The position numbers were made by a program, and so were the translations under genes. Shown piece by piece: positions 1 through 8,513 of a stretch of DNA of 64,000 nt. The DNA is from Hymenobacter cyanobacteriorum (GTDB taxonomy: Bacteria > Bacteroidota > Bacteroidia > Cytophagales > Hymenobacteraceae), in the NCBI RefSeq assembly GCF_022631375.1, contig NZ_JALBGC010000002.1, positions 682,001 to 746,000 of the forward strand, in the 5' to 3' direction. The stretch's first letter is position 1, and every line of letters begins with the position of its first letter. Under the pieces are notes generated by a model, which had not been told where the DNA came from, ran no database searches, and was given only the letters and a program-made list of their open reading frames with translations.

Positions 1-75
1 CCGCGCCCGGAAGTCGGCCGGCAGCTCGGCCAGCGCAACGATGATACAGGAAGATGCAGCAGAAACTTCAGACAC
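1..75 (-). CDS. possible 5' end of a gene running off the left edge
   Basis: An open frame on the minus strand starts at a GTG (73-75) and stays open to the window edge, giving about 25 residues beginning MSEVSAASSCIIVALAELPA. The next gene on the same strand ends about 95 bases upstream, so spacing is compatible with a new gene. The hydrophobic IIVAL stretch could be the first strand of a glycosyltransferase or Rossmann fold, but too little is present to decide. Function unknown. Confidence 0.25.
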   Translation of the reverse strand, partial: MSEVSAASSCIIVALAELPADFRAR

Positions 76-169
76 GGGAGCAGCAGAAAACCCAACCGTC
101 AATGCGGCCCGCCACTTGGCGAACCGGGCCAGCCGAAGGCCAAAGTTCGGGCTAAATAGCCACGCAGAC

Positions 170-1708
170 CTACTTCAGCGTGCGCAGCGCCAGCTTGGCC
201 TTGGCATCGGTGCTGTTCTTGTACTCGTGCCAAGGGTAGGCCAGGGCCTTGAGGAAATACTTGCGGGCAATGGGCTTGTTGCCCACGCTTTGCGCCATAT
301 AGCCTTGCTGCAAAGCCGCTTGCGGCGCATAGTAGTACGGTGCTTTCGGTCCGGCTTCGGTCAGTGTCGCTTCAAAATAAAACCAGGCCGAATCGAGCTG
401 CCCCAACCCCTGAAAGGCCCGGGCGCGGCGGTACGGGGCCTCAATACGGTCGCGCCAGAGCGTGGTGGCTGTGGGCCGGAAGCCGCGCAGCGTTGCCAGC
501 GCCTCACGGTCGTAGCCACCGTCGGACTGCAGCCGGGCGCGGGTGAGGATGGGGTTCAGCGCGCGGGCCTCGTCATAATAATGCTGAGCGTAGGTGTCTT
601 CTTCCACGTCGGCCGGGCCGGGCTGGTTGATGAGGGCGCGGTAGCGGGCCATGGTGGCGGCCGGCTGGCTGCCCAGCCACGCCGCCAGGTACAGCTTGAA
701 GGCGGCATCCTTGCGGTAGTGCTGGCTCTTCGACTCGTGCAGAAACGCCAGGTTCTCGCGTTCCGAAGCCACGTAGTCGCCCCGGTACAGCAGCAGGTCG
801 GCGGCCATGTGGTGCAGGTAGGGCACGGGCAGGTAAGCCAGGCCGGTGGGGCGGCCGCGGTAGGCGGCCAGGGCCGCGTCGGCGTGGTGCTGGCGCTTGG
901 CCACGCTCATACGCACATAGGCGAAAAGCAGGTTGTCGGGCTGTTCGGCCGTGAGGCGGGCCGTCAGGCGCTCGGCTTCGGCCGGCTGCTTGTAGTAGCT
1001 TTCTCGAATCAGGGCCTGCAGCAGCTGGCTTTCGAGCTGAAAGTCGGACGGCTGGCTGGCGGCGATGTTCAAATTGCGCAGGCCGGCCTCTACGCTGGGC
1101 GTGAGGCCCAACAGGCGCAGCAGCCAGTGGTAGCCTTCGGGCATGGCGCCCACCGCAAAGTCGCACACGCCCAGGGTTTTGCGGGCCGGCGCGAAATTGG
1201 GGTAATGCTTCACTACATCCTGCATCTGGTGGTAACCGCTGCGCAAATGGTAGCCGCCGACTACCAAATGCTTGAACAGCAACTGGCTCAGGCCCAGATG
1301 TAGCGTGATTTCGGCCCGGGCGTAGTCGCGCAGGGCGCTGGCGGGCGCGTCATCCAGCGCATCCAAATGCGCTTCCTGGCTGTCAGTGAGGGCGTCGTAG
1401 CGGCTGGCATCCTGCGAAATCACCAGCTCCACAAAGTCGGCGCAGTTGGCCACCAGCAGCGGCGCGGGTGACTTTGGCGCGGCGGCCAGCTCGGGCCGCA
1501 ACACGGCGCGGGCCGCATCGAGACGGAGCTTTAGCACCTCGGCGTAGGCGCGGCGGCTGGTGGGCGTGAGGGGTTCAAGCGCAGCAGGGGCGAGCGTTGT
1601 TTCGGGCGCAGCGGCCTGCGGCGGCCCGAAACTCATCAGCAACAAGCCGCCCAGCAGGCCCGCCACAACCCGCGCCGCTTCACACCGAAGCTTCACGGCT
1701 TTCGCCAT
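170..1708 (-). CDS. secreted TPR-like helical-repeat protein, function unknown
   Basis: About 512 residues. The N-terminus has a positively charged start and a hydrophobic stretch (about residues 15-27) ending near GPPQAAA, read as a signal peptide. The rest is a long series of amphipathic helices rich in Ala, Leu, Arg and Tyr, with helix-turn-helix spacing typical of degenerate TPR repeats. I see no catalytic motif. The frame extends to 1765, but the first residues would be encoded by a transcription-terminator hairpin (1750-1778), so a start at 1708 (MAKAVKL) or 1735 (MALAAVF) is preferred. It lies downstream of the Zn-ribbon gene but behind that terminator, so it is probably a separate unit. 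Confidence 0.75.
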   Translation of the reverse strand: MAKAVKLRCEAARVVAGLLGGLLLMSFGPPQAAAPETTLAPAALEPLTPTSRRAYAEVLKLRLDAARAVLRPELAAAPKSPAPLLVANCADFVELVISQDASRYDALTDSQEAHLDALDDAPASALRDYARAEITLHLGLSQLLFKHLVVGGYHLRSGYHQMQDVVKHYPNFAPARKTLGVCDFAVGAMPEGYHWLLRLLGLTPSVEAGLRNLNIAASQPSDFQLESQLLQALIRESYYKQPAEAERLTARLTAEQPDNLLFAYVRMSVAKRQHHADAALAAYRGRPTGLAYLPVPYLHHMAADLLLYRGDYVASERENLAFLHESKSQHYRKDAAFKLYLAAWLGSQPAATMARYRALINQPGPADVEEDTYAQHYYDEARALNPILTRARLQSDGGYDREALATLRGFRPTATTLWRDRIEAPYRRARAFQGLGQLDSAWFYFEATLTEAGPKAPYYYAPQAALQQGYMAQSVGNKPIARKYFLKALAYPWHEYKNSTDAKAKLALRTLK

Positions 1709-1746
1709 CACCAAAAAAACTGCCGCTAACGCCATCGGGGTAGGAA

Positions 1747-1778
1747 CAAAAAAGGAACGACCCAAGGCCGTTCCTTTT
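1747..1778 (-). terminator. Rho-independent terminator after the Zn-ribbon gene
   Basis: Arms AAAAGGAACG (1750-1759) and CGTTCCTTTT (1769-1778) form a 10-bp stem, followed on the minus strand by a T run. It sits about 50 bases past the stop of the Zn-ribbon gene. Confidence 0.7.
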
Positions 1779-1826
1779 ACGAGATAAGTCAGTCAATCAG
1801 ATTGATGACCGGCCTTAAAGTGGCGC

Positions 1827-2588
1827 TTAGGCTATGCGGGCCTCCACGTCGGCCAGAATGCGGCCGCAGTGCTCGCACACGATGATTTTCTTGTGCGAAA
1901 TGATGTCGGCCTGGCGCTGGGGCGGCACCGTGTTGAAGCAGCCGCCGCAGGCGTCGCGGCGCACCAGCACCACAGCCAGGCCGTTGCGCACGTTGCCGCG
2001 GATGCGGGTGTAGGCCGTCAGCAGGCGGTCTTCGACCGGCTTGGTGGCTTCCTCGCGCTGAGCCATCAGGCCGCGCTCTTCTTCTTCGTTCTCGGCCACA
2101 ATGGTGTCGAGCTCGCCTTTTTTGTTGTCGAGGTCCTTGCGGCGCTCGTCCAGCTTGCTCTTCGTACCGCTGATTTCCGCGTTTTTCACGTCAATCTGGT
2201 ACTGGGCTTCTTTAATTTTCTTGTCGGAAATCTGAATTTCCAGGCGCTGCAGCTCAATTTCCTTGGCAATGGCTTCGAACTCGCGGTTGTTGCGCACGTT
2301 CTGCTGCTGCTCGTCGTACTTTTTGATGAGCGACTCGGCATCCTTGCTGGCCTGCTTGCGGGCCTTGATGGTGTCGTTGAGGCCCTGAATTTCTTCGTCG
2401 AATTTTTTTACACGAACCTCATAGCCAGCAATTTCGTCTTCGAGGTCGCTCACTTCCTCGGGCAAATCGCCCCGCACGCGCCGGATTTCGTCGAGCTGCG
2501 AGTCGAGGTGCTGCAGGGTGAGCAGGGCTTCGAGCTTGGCGGCTACGGGAACGTCGGCGGGAGCCACGGCGGCACTTTTAGCAGTCAT
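1827..2588 (-). CDS. coiled-coil protein with C-terminal C4 zinc ribbon
   Basis: 253 residues. Residues about 25-195 are a heptad-rich, highly charged antiparallel-type coiled coil. The C-terminus carries two Cys pairs, CGGC and CEHC, about 20 residues apart, which is the C4-type Zn-ribbon arrangement of a conserved bacterial family annotated as possible nucleic-acid-binding proteins. Family members are usually about 240-260 residues, so this one is full length. It overlaps the 3' end of the upstream Nif3-like gene by 11 bases on the same strand. That pairing is commonly conserved, and the two are probably co-transcribed. A promoter-like motif inside the upstream gene could give extra independent expression. 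The exact biochemical role is not established. Confidence 0.9.
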   Translation of the reverse strand: MTAKSAAVAPADVPVAAKLEALLTLQHLDSQLDEIRRVRGDLPEEVSDLEDEIAGYEVRVKKFDEEIQGLNDTIKARKQASKDAESLIKKYDEQQQNVRNNREFEAIAKEIELQRLEIQISDKKIKEAQYQIDVKNAEISGTKSKLDERRKDLDNKKGELDTIVAENEEEERGLMAQREEATKPVEDRLLTAYTRIRGNVRNGLAVVLVRRDACGGCFNTVPPQRQADIISHKKIIVCEHCGRILADVEARIA

Positions 2589-3699
2589 ATTGAACGGGGT
2601 TCGTAGGGGTTTCAGCGATTAAGACCGCAAAAGTACGCGAAAATCCGGCCGTTAGCAAATCCCGAAATACCTCGCCGGTGAACTGTTCGCTCTCAAAATG
2701 GCCCACATCACACAGCATTAGCTGGCCCTCAGCCCCAAAAAACTCGTGGTATTTCACGTCGCCGGTCACGTAAGCATCGGCCCCCGCGCCGCGTGCCGCG
2801 CCAATCAAAAACGCGCCCGCCCCGCCGCAGATGGCCACCGTTTTGATGGGTTTTTCGAACGCCGTATGGCGCACCACCGGCACCAGCAGCTGCCGCTTCA
2901 GCAGCTGCCGGAAAACGGCGGGCTCCAGCGCTTCCGGCAGTTCGCCCACCAGACCTGCCCCGATTTCCTGGTGCACGTTTTCCAGCTTAATCAGTTCATA
3001 GGCAACTTCTTCGTAGGGATGCGCGGCTCGCAAGGCCCGCAGCACGGCCGCCTGCCGGTGTAGCGGCAGCAGCACTTCGAGGCGCATTTCGGCCACGGTT
3101 TCGGGCTGGTTGGGCGCGCCGATGGCGGGCCGGGTGCCCGCGCCGGGAGTGAAGGTGCCGGTGCCGGGCACGCGGAAGCTGCAATCGGAATACTGGCCAA
3201 TCTGGCCCGCGCCGGCGGCGTAGAGGGCGGCCAGTACCCGGCCGGTGAGGTCGGTTTGCTGGTCTTCGGGCCGGTTGGGCACGTAGGTGATGAGGCGGGC
3301 CAGCGTGCCGCTTTGCGGGGCCAAAACCCGCGTTTTCAAAAGCCCTAATTTTTCGGCCAGCTTGTCGTTCACGCCGCCGCGCACGTTGTCCAGGTTGGTG
3401 TGAGCGGCGTAAATGGCCACGTCGTTTTTGAGCGCGGCGATGATGGTTTGCTCGACTTCATTGGCCCCGGTGAGGCGCTTGAGGGGCCGGAAAATGACCG
3501 GGTGGTGCGCCACCACCACATTGCAGCCGCGCCGCACGGCCTCGGCCACTACCGCGGGCGTGCAGTCCAGCGTTATCAATATGCCGGTGATTTCGGCCTG
3601 CGGGTTGCCACACTGCAGGCCGGCGTTGTCGTAGCTTTCCTGGTAGGCGAGGGGCGCGGCAGCTTCGAGCAGGCGGGTAAGGTCTTGAACGGTGGGCAC
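2578..3699 (-). CDS. Nif3-like dinuclear metal-centre hexameric protein
   Basis: 373 residues, the long form of the Nif3/YbgI/YqfO family with a PII-like insert. The N-terminal half contains the metal-binding VVAHHPVIF segment (about residues 63-71) and AAHTNLDNVRGGVND. The insert (about 130-240) contains HPYEEVAYE, as in YqfO. The C-terminal half has GGAGAFLI, DVKYHEF and DVGHFESE, which supply the remaining metal ligands. Proteins of this family form hexamers with a two-metal site. They are often annotated as GTP cyclohydrolase I type 2, but a true substrate is not settled. It is the first gene of a pair with the Zn-ribbon protein. Confidence 0.93.
   Translation of the reverse strand: MPTVQDLTRLLEAAAPLAYQESYDNAGLQCGNPQAEITGILITLDCTPAVVAEAVRRGCNVVVAHHPVIFRPLKRLTGANEVEQTIIAALKNDVAIYAAHTNLDNVRGGVNDKLAEKLGLLKTRVLAPQSGTLARLITYVPNRPEDQQTDLTGRVLAALYAAGAGQIGQYSDCSFRVPGTGTFTPGAGTRPAIGAPNQPETVAEMRLEVLLPLHRQAAVLRALRAAHPYEEVAYELIKLENVHQEIGAGLVGELPEALEPAVFRQLLKRQLLVPVVRHTAFEKPIKTVAICGGAGAFLIGAARGAGADAYVTGDVKYHEFFGAEGQLMLCDVGHFESEQFTGEVFRDLLTAGFSRTFAVLIAETPTNPVQYDC
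2628..2635 (-). promoter_or_regulatory. putative internal -7 promoter element for the Zn-ribbon gene
   Basis: TACTTTTG on the minus strand matches the Bacteroidota -7 consensus TAnnTTTG exactly. It lies 39 bases upstream of the Zn-ribbon start, inside the last codons of the Nif3-like gene. No clear -33 TTTG is seen, so it is a motif match only. Confidence 0.4.
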
Positions 3700-3744
3700 T
3701 ATCGTGGAAGGGTTGAGTTTTGAATGTTGAGGGTTGAGTTGGGT

Positions 3745-4431
3745 CTAATGCGCCAGCAGGCTGCCTAAGGTTTCCACGTATTTCGCTACGTTGGCTTCCA
3801 GGTCGCGGCGGCGGTACTGCATGAGGTAGCGTGGGTGGTCGAGCACGACGATTTTATCGAATAAGCCTAGCTCCTTGTTCAGCTTCGTGAGGAACTTGCC
3901 GTTGCGGCGGCCCAGGCTCACGGCCACGTCGCGGCGCAGGCCGAAGTCGGCCACCTGCTGACGGAGCGAGCGTTGCAGGTCGGGCCACAGGGCTTTGATG
4001 ACGGCGGGAGAGTCGTAGTAATTGTAGTTCAGCCCCTTGTTCAGCAGTACGAGCGGGTAGATGGAGCTGAGGAAAAAGTGACGGTAGAACTCGGCCGGGC
4101 CGCCCAGCGCTTCTACCACGCGGTACACAAACTGCGTGGACAACTCGGGCCGGCCGCGCGGTAGGTCGTTGGCAATGCCGCAGATGTCGCGCAGCGCCAC
4201 GGGGTCGGTGAAAGCCACGCCGGTGCGGCCCATGCCCAGCCGGCCGGGGTTGATGCCCAGCAGGGCCACACGGGACTGGTTTGCGGCATAGAATTTATCG
4301 GCGAAGCGCTGGGCCAGCGTCTGCACGGCTGGCTCCTGAAACGGATTTTGCGCCTCAATGCCAGGCGGCAAAGCGGGCGGGGCCGGGAAATTGGCCAAGA
4401 AAAGGGGTAACCGGGTGGCAACGGTGGGCAT
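3745..4431 (-). CDS. SMUG2-type uracil-DNA glycosylase family protein
   Basis: About 228 residues. The motif LLGINPGRLGMGRTG (about residues 57-71) matches the active-site loop of the uracil-DNA glycosylase superfamily. The segments FFLSSIYPLVLLNKGLNYN and LDHPRYLMQY fit the SMUG2/DUF4918 family, the latter giving the His-Pro loop. These enzymes remove uracil or damaged bases from DNA in base-excision repair. The open frame extends upstream to 4596, but this would overlap the divergent lpxK gene. The start at 4431 sits 4 bases after a TACTTTTG promoter motif and gives the family-like N-terminus. Confidence 0.88.
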   Translation of the reverse strand: MPTVATRLPLFLANFPAPPALPPGIEAQNPFQEPAVQTLAQRFADKFYAANQSRVALLGINPGRLGMGRTGVAFTDPVALRDICGIANDLPRGRPELSTQFVYRVVEALGGPAEFYRHFFLSSIYPLVLLNKGLNYNYYDSPAVIKALWPDLQRSLRQQVADFGLRRDVAVSLGRRNGKFLTKLNKELGLFDKIVVLDHPRYLMQYRRRDLEANVAKYVETLGSLLAH

Positions 4432-4435
4432 AGGC

Positions 4436-4443
4436 CAAAAGTA
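4436..4443 (-). promoter_or_regulatory. putative -7 promoter element of the SMUG2-type gene
   Basis: TACTTTTG on the minus strand ends 4 bases before the ATG at 4431. Initiation a few bases after this motif would give a leaderless or nearly leaderless transcript. It is back-to-back with the lpxK promoter motif 27 bases away. Confidence 0.5.
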
Positions 4444-4470
4444 CGGCGCGGGGCCGGGGCCGGGCGGGCG

Positions 4471-4478
4471 TACTTTTG
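4471..4478 (+). promoter_or_regulatory. putative -7 promoter element of lpxK
   Basis: TACTTTTG, an exact TAnnTTTG match, lies 9 bases before the ATG at 4488. The upstream DNA is almost pure G/C and has no obvious -33 element. Confidence 0.5.
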
Positions 4479-4487
4479 CGGTTTCGT

Positions 4488-5567
4488 ATGGCCCGTCTGC
4501 TGACTTTTCTGCTGCTGCCCCTTTCCTGGCTCTACGCTGTTGTGCTGGCTGGACGCAACTGGCTGTACGACTACGGCTGGAAGCGTAGCGAAACATTCGC
4601 CGTGCCGCTGGTGGATGTGGGCAACCTGCGGGTAGGCGGCACCGGCAAAACGCCCCACGTCATCTGGATGGTAGAAGAATTGCTGCGCCAGGGCCACCGC
4701 CCGGCCATCCTCAGCCGGGGCTACGGCCGCCAGACCCAGGGCCCGCGCCTGGCCGGCCCCGCCGACTCGGCCGCGACCGTCGGCGACGAGCCCTGGCAGT
4801 ACTACGGGCAGTTTGCCGCCCGGCAGGTGCCCGTGGCCGTGGCCGAAAAGCGCGGCCTCGGCGTGGCGCTGCTGCTAAGCCAGCATCCCGAAATCAGCAT
4901 TATCGTGCTCGATGATGCCTACCAGCACCGCGCCGTGCGCCCCACGCTGAATATTCTGCTTACTGAGCTTGCGCGGCCTTTTTATACCGACCACGTGCTG
5001 CCCGCCGGCCGCCTGCGCGAAAGCCGGGCCGGTGCGGCGCGGGCCGATGTCGTCATCATCACCAAATGCCCGCCCGATTTGTCGTCGGCGGCGCGGGCGG
5101 CCGTTGCGCAACGGGTGCGGCGCTATACCCGGCCCGGCGTGCCGGTGCTGTTTTCGGCGTATACCTACGCCGCGCCGCAGTTGCTACCGGTTGCTGATGA
5201 CGCTGCTGCTATTGCCGCCGAACCAACCGCCAGCGCCGGCCCGGCGCTGCTGCTTACTGGCATTGCGCAGCCCGGGCCGCTGCGCGAATACCTGGCCCAG
5301 CAGGGCTACACACTTGGCTGGCATGCCGAATTTCCCGACCACCACGCCTTCACGCCGGCCGACCTGGCGGCGCTGCGGGCGCATTGGCAGCCGGGCTGGC
5401 CTATTTTTACCACCGAAAAGGATGCCACGCGCCTGCTCGACCCGGCTTTGCGGGCCGCGCGGGCGGGGCTGCCGTTCTATACCATTCCGGTGCGGGTGGC
5501 GTTTCTGGGCGATGGCGGCGCGGTGCTGCGCCGGCGGCTGCCCGCGGCGCCGGCCCCGCGGCCCTGA
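4488..5567 (+). CDS. lpxK: tetraacyldisaccharide 4'-kinase LpxK
   Basis: About 359 residues. LpxK phosphorylates the 4' position of the lipid A disaccharide precursor at the inner membrane, near the end of the Raetz pathway. The N-terminus has a hydrophobic membrane-associated helix (LLTFLLLPLSWLYAVVL) followed by RNWLYDYGW. A P-loop, VGNLRVGGTGKTP, is at about residues 44-56. LSRGYGR, VGDEPWQY, ILDDAYQHR-type and TTEKDATRL motifs follow as expected in LpxK. A TTG upstream (4476) is in frame, but it lies in the promoter motif, so ATG 4488 is chosen. The neighbouring putative porin gene follows after 12 bases and may be co-transcribed. Confidence 0.95.
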   Translation: MARLLTFLLLPLSWLYAVVLAGRNWLYDYGWKRSETFAVPLVDVGNLRVGGTGKTPHVIWMVEELLRQGHRPAILSRGYGRQTQGPRLAGPADSAATVGDEPWQYYGQFAARQVPVAVAEKRGLGVALLLSQHPEISIIVLDDAYQHRAVRPTLNILLTELARPFYTDHVLPAGRLRESRAGAARADVVIITKCPPDLSSAARAAVAQRVRRYTRPGVPVLFSAYTYAAPQLLPVADDAAAIAAEPTASAGPALLLTGIAQPGPLREYLAQQGYTLGWHAEFPDHHAFTPADLAALRAHWQPGWPIFTTEKDATRLLDPALRAARAGLPFYTIPVRVAFLGDGGAVLRRRLPAAPAPRP

Positions 5568-5579
5568 TTTTCTGCTTGG

Positions 5580-7667
5580 ATGGCCGTGTTCCGTACTTGT
5601 TTTACCTGTTTGCATTTGAAGGCTTTGCCCCGAAATTCTGTTTTTACTTCAGGCCTGAGCCGCTGGCTGGGCGTGGTGCTGTTGGTGCTGTTTTCGGCCA
5701 CGGTGCGGGCACAGGTAGTCGACGACTCGACCCGGGTGATGTATGGCCCGAAAACCACCCGCGTCATTTTCGAGAACGAGGTGCTGCGCGACTCTACCAG
5801 CGGCATCCCCGTCGATACCACCCTCACCAAGTGGCCGCAGCAGCGGTTCTGGGTGCACGATACCACGTTTCAGCAGGACCTGGGGGCCGTGGGCACGGCC
5901 TCGCGGCCGCTGCTCTACCAGCCCAACCTGGAGCTGGGGGCGCGCTACGGCCGCAACGCCTTCGACCGCTACGCCCACAATGCGCGCACGGTGCCGTACT
6001 ACGATTCGCGCTCGCCGTACTCGTTTTTTCGGTTCATTCAGTCGGGGGCCGGCGAGCAGGTGTTTGAAATCAGCTATAGCCGCAGCCTGAAAAAGAATTT
6101 CAGCATTGGCGTTGATTACGAGCGCATTGCTTCAAACAAGATTTCGTTCGCGCGGTCGTCGCGCGATGCTTTGGTGGAGCATTCGAACCTGCTGCTTTTC
6201 GGGCGCTTTCAGACGGATAACGAGCGGTACCACTTGCTCTTCAACATCAGCAACGCCCGCCACCGGGGCGTGGAGCAGGGTGGCATCCGGCCCATTATCA
6301 ACTACAAAACGGACGGCGCGACCATCGACACGGCGCGTAGCGAACTGGCGCTGACCGACCTGTTTAAGTACGGCCAGCAACAGGTGTACCTGACGACGGC
6401 CATCAACTACGAGGACCGCGACGAGCTGTATTTCACGCACACCTACCGCCTGCTGGGGCGCGGCCTGACGGTGTACCACACCTTCGACTACAAGCGCCAG
6501 TACAACAGCTACGCCGACCTGGCCCTGAAAACCACCGGCGACCCCAACTTTTTTTACCCGCGCAAGCTGGGCAGCCAGACCGCTACCATTGACCGCTCGC
6601 AGTTTAGCCAGGTCGAAAACACGGTGGGCGTGTTAGGCCGCACCTCGGCCGTGGAGTACCGCCTGTACGCCCGCGACCGGGTGGCCTCGCTCACGAGCTC
6701 GACGCTGGCCGACACAGCCACGGCCACCAAGCTGTATTTGCAGCCGGGGGCGCCCACGCGCAGCTTCCACCAGTTTTTTGTTGGTGGCACGGCAGCATTT
6801 AACTACCGCACCATTTACGCTATTGAAACGGCCGGGGAAGCGTATTTGCTGCCGCTTAGTGGGCTGAGTTCCGATTCGTATTCGCTCGAATACTGGCTGC
6901 GCGGGCGGGTGCGCACCGGGCCGCTGTCGGCCGAGGCCCTTGTCAACTCCTACTCGCCCACGCTCACGCAACAGGAATTTATCGGCAACCACTACCGCTG
7001 GAGCCATTGGAGCGGCGACTACGACAACAAGATTACCCACACCGCCGATGGCAAATTCAGTAACACCAGCACCCAGCAGCTCACGGGCCGCCTGCAGCTG
7101 AAGCTGCCCGCCGTGCTGGCCCTGCGCCAGCAGCGCTTCGAAGCCAGCGCGAGCCTCGTGAACATTAAAAACCTGGTGTATTACAACACGCTTGGCCTGC
7201 CCGCGCAGGCCGATGTGGCCAACCAGCTTATCATCGTGGCTGCGCGGCATCGGGCACAGGTGGGGCGGTTTGGGCTTGATAACCAAGCCACCTATACGAA
7301 GGGCGGCGACGTGAACGGCCTGCGCATTCCGGCGCTGGTGACGGAGTCGCGGGCCTACTACGAGGCCTATATTTTCCGCAAGGCGCTGTTCAGCCAAACC
7401 GGCCTGGAACTGTATTCGCAGTCGGCCTACCAGGCCTTCGCTTACAGCCCGAGCACCCAGCAGTTCTACCAGCAAAATGCCTTTACCATTGGCGCTTACC
7501 CCATCGTGAATGCATTTTTCTCGGCCGATATCAAAACCGTGTCGGTGTTTCTGAAAGTGGCCTACCTGAACCAGAACCTGGGCCGCGACGGCTACTTTGC
7601 CACGCCCTACTACTCGGGCTACCCGCGCCGCTTCCAGTTCGGCGTACGCTGGAATTTCTTCGATTAA
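5580..7667 (+). CDS. putative outer-membrane porin (Bacteroidota Porin_10 type)
   Basis: 695 residues. An N-terminal signal peptide (GVVLLVLFSATVRAQ) is followed by a short plug-like region with TKWPQQRFWVHDTTFQQDLGAVG. A long series of alternating beta strands then shows Asn/Tyr-rich turns, and the protein ends in an aromatic strand, FQFGVRWNFFD. The conserved segments SRSPYSFFRFIQSGAGEQVFEISYSR-like and the large size match proteins labelled 'putative porin' in Bacteroidota. Likely outer-membrane beta-barrel; substrate unknown. It starts 12 bases after lpxK, so both may be transcribed together, which would fit an envelope role. Confidence 0.8.
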   Translation: MAVFRTCFTCLHLKALPRNSVFTSGLSRWLGVVLLVLFSATVRAQVVDDSTRVMYGPKTTRVIFENEVLRDSTSGIPVDTTLTKWPQQRFWVHDTTFQQDLGAVGTASRPLLYQPNLELGARYGRNAFDRYAHNARTVPYYDSRSPYSFFRFIQSGAGEQVFEISYSRSLKKNFSIGVDYERIASNKISFARSSRDALVEHSNLLLFGRFQTDNERYHLLFNISNARHRGVEQGGIRPIINYKTDGATIDTARSELALTDLFKYGQQQVYLTTAINYEDRDELYFTHTYRLLGRGLTVYHTFDYKRQYNSYADLALKTTGDPNFFYPRKLGSQTATIDRSQFSQVENTVGVLGRTSAVEYRLYARDRVASLTSSTLADTATATKLYLQPGAPTRSFHQFFVGGTAAFNYRTIYAIETAGEAYLLPLSGLSSDSYSLEYWLRGRVRTGPLSAEALVNSYSPTLTQQEFIGNHYRWSHWSGDYDNKITHTADGKFSNTSTQQLTGRLQLKLPAVLALRQQRFEASASLVNIKNLVYYNTLGLPAQADVANQLIIVAARHRAQVGRFGLDNQATYTKGGDVNGLRIPALVTESRAYYEAYIFRKALFSQTGLELYSQSAYQAFAYSPSTQQFYQQNAFTIGAYPIVNAFFSADIKTVSVFLKVAYLNQNLGRDGYFATPYYSGYPRRFQFGVRWNFFD

Positions 7668-7683
7668 GCAGTTATTAGTTGTT

Positions 7684-7760
7684 AGTTGCTCGTTGTCAGT
7701 TGTTAGTATTGGTAGAAGCTAGAATTGATAGAACGGCCAGACAACTGACAACGAGTAACT
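7684..7760. repeat. inverted repeat with TTAGTTG-type arms
   Basis: Arms 7684-7703 and 7741-7760 (20 bp, one mismatch) contain the core CTCGTTGTCAGTTGT. Around the left arm the sequence is a low-complexity run of TTAGTTG/TCAGTTG units. It lies between the porin gene and miaE. It could act as a terminator-like structure, but it lacks a GC-rich stem, and its composition differs from the flanking coding DNA. Confidence 0.6.
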
Positions 7761-7775
7761 GACAATTAAGCCGCC

Positions 7776-8372
7776 ATGAAAGAAAAAACCATTCTCAAGC
7801 TGAAGCTGAACACCGACCCGCGCTGGGTGAACATTGCCGAGAAGAACATCGAAGACATTCTCGTCGACCACGCCTGGTGCGAACAGAAGGCGGCCAGCAC
7901 CGGCATCAGCATGATTATCCACTACCCCGAGAAAACCCGGCTGGTGGCCGAGCTCACCGACCTGGTGGCCGAGGAGTGGGGCCATTTCGAGCGCGTGCTG
8001 CTGGAGCTGCGCAAGCGCGGCTACCCGCTGGGCCGCCCGCGCAAAGACGAGTACGTGGTGCAGCTGCTGGCCCACGTGCGCAAGGGCGGCGCCCGCGAGC
8101 GCCAGCTGATGGACCAGCTGCTGGTGTCGGCCCTGATTGAGGCGCGCAGCTGCGAGCGGTTTAAGCTGCTCTGGCAACACATTGCCGACCAGGAGCTGAG
8201 CAAGTTCTACTACGAGCTGATGGTGTCGGAGGCGGCCCACTTCGTGAGCTACGTGGACCTGGCCAAGGAATACTGCGACCCCGCCGTGGTGGACGCCCGC
8301 CTGCAGGAGCTGCTCGAAATCGAAGGCGAAATCGTGACCAACCTGCCCGTGCGCGACGACCGCATGCACTAA
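7776..8372 (+). CDS. miaE: tRNA-(ms[2]io[6]A)-hydroxylase MiaE
   Basis: 198 residues, typical length. MiaE is a ferritin-like non-haem diiron monooxygenase that hydroxylates the isopentenyl group of the modified adenosine at tRNA position 37. Carboxylate and histidine ligands are visible in the expected helices: DHAWCEQKAAST (about 29-40), EEWGHFERV (about 69-77), LIEARSCERF (about 115-124) and EAAHFVSYV (about 150-158). It stands alone after an inverted repeat, with no evident partner gene. Confidence 0.92.
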   Translation: MKEKTILKLKLNTDPRWVNIAEKNIEDILVDHAWCEQKAASTGISMIIHYPEKTRLVAELTDLVAEEWGHFERVLLELRKRGYPLGRPRKDEYVVQLLAHVRKGGARERQLMDQLLVSALIEARSCERFKLLWQHIADQELSKFYYELMVSEAAHFVSYVDLAKEYCDPAVVDARLQELLEIEGEIVTNLPVRDDRMH

Positions 8373-8513
8373 ACGCCAGGTTTCGCCAGGTTTGATGCAG
8401 CATCAGCCGGGCTAGACCTCTTTTTATTGGCGAAACCATGCGCTAATGGCAACGGCCATTCCGGCAAAACCAAGCGGCGTTCCGTAGAAGCAGGCTCACC
8501 ACTTTGCCTTCGG

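Noticed and set aside
41..1303. 420-codon open frame on the plus strand
   Set aside because: It mirrors the secreted helical-repeat gene on the minus strand. Its product is Gly/Ala/Val/His-rich without domains, as expected for a shadow frame in GC-rich DNA.
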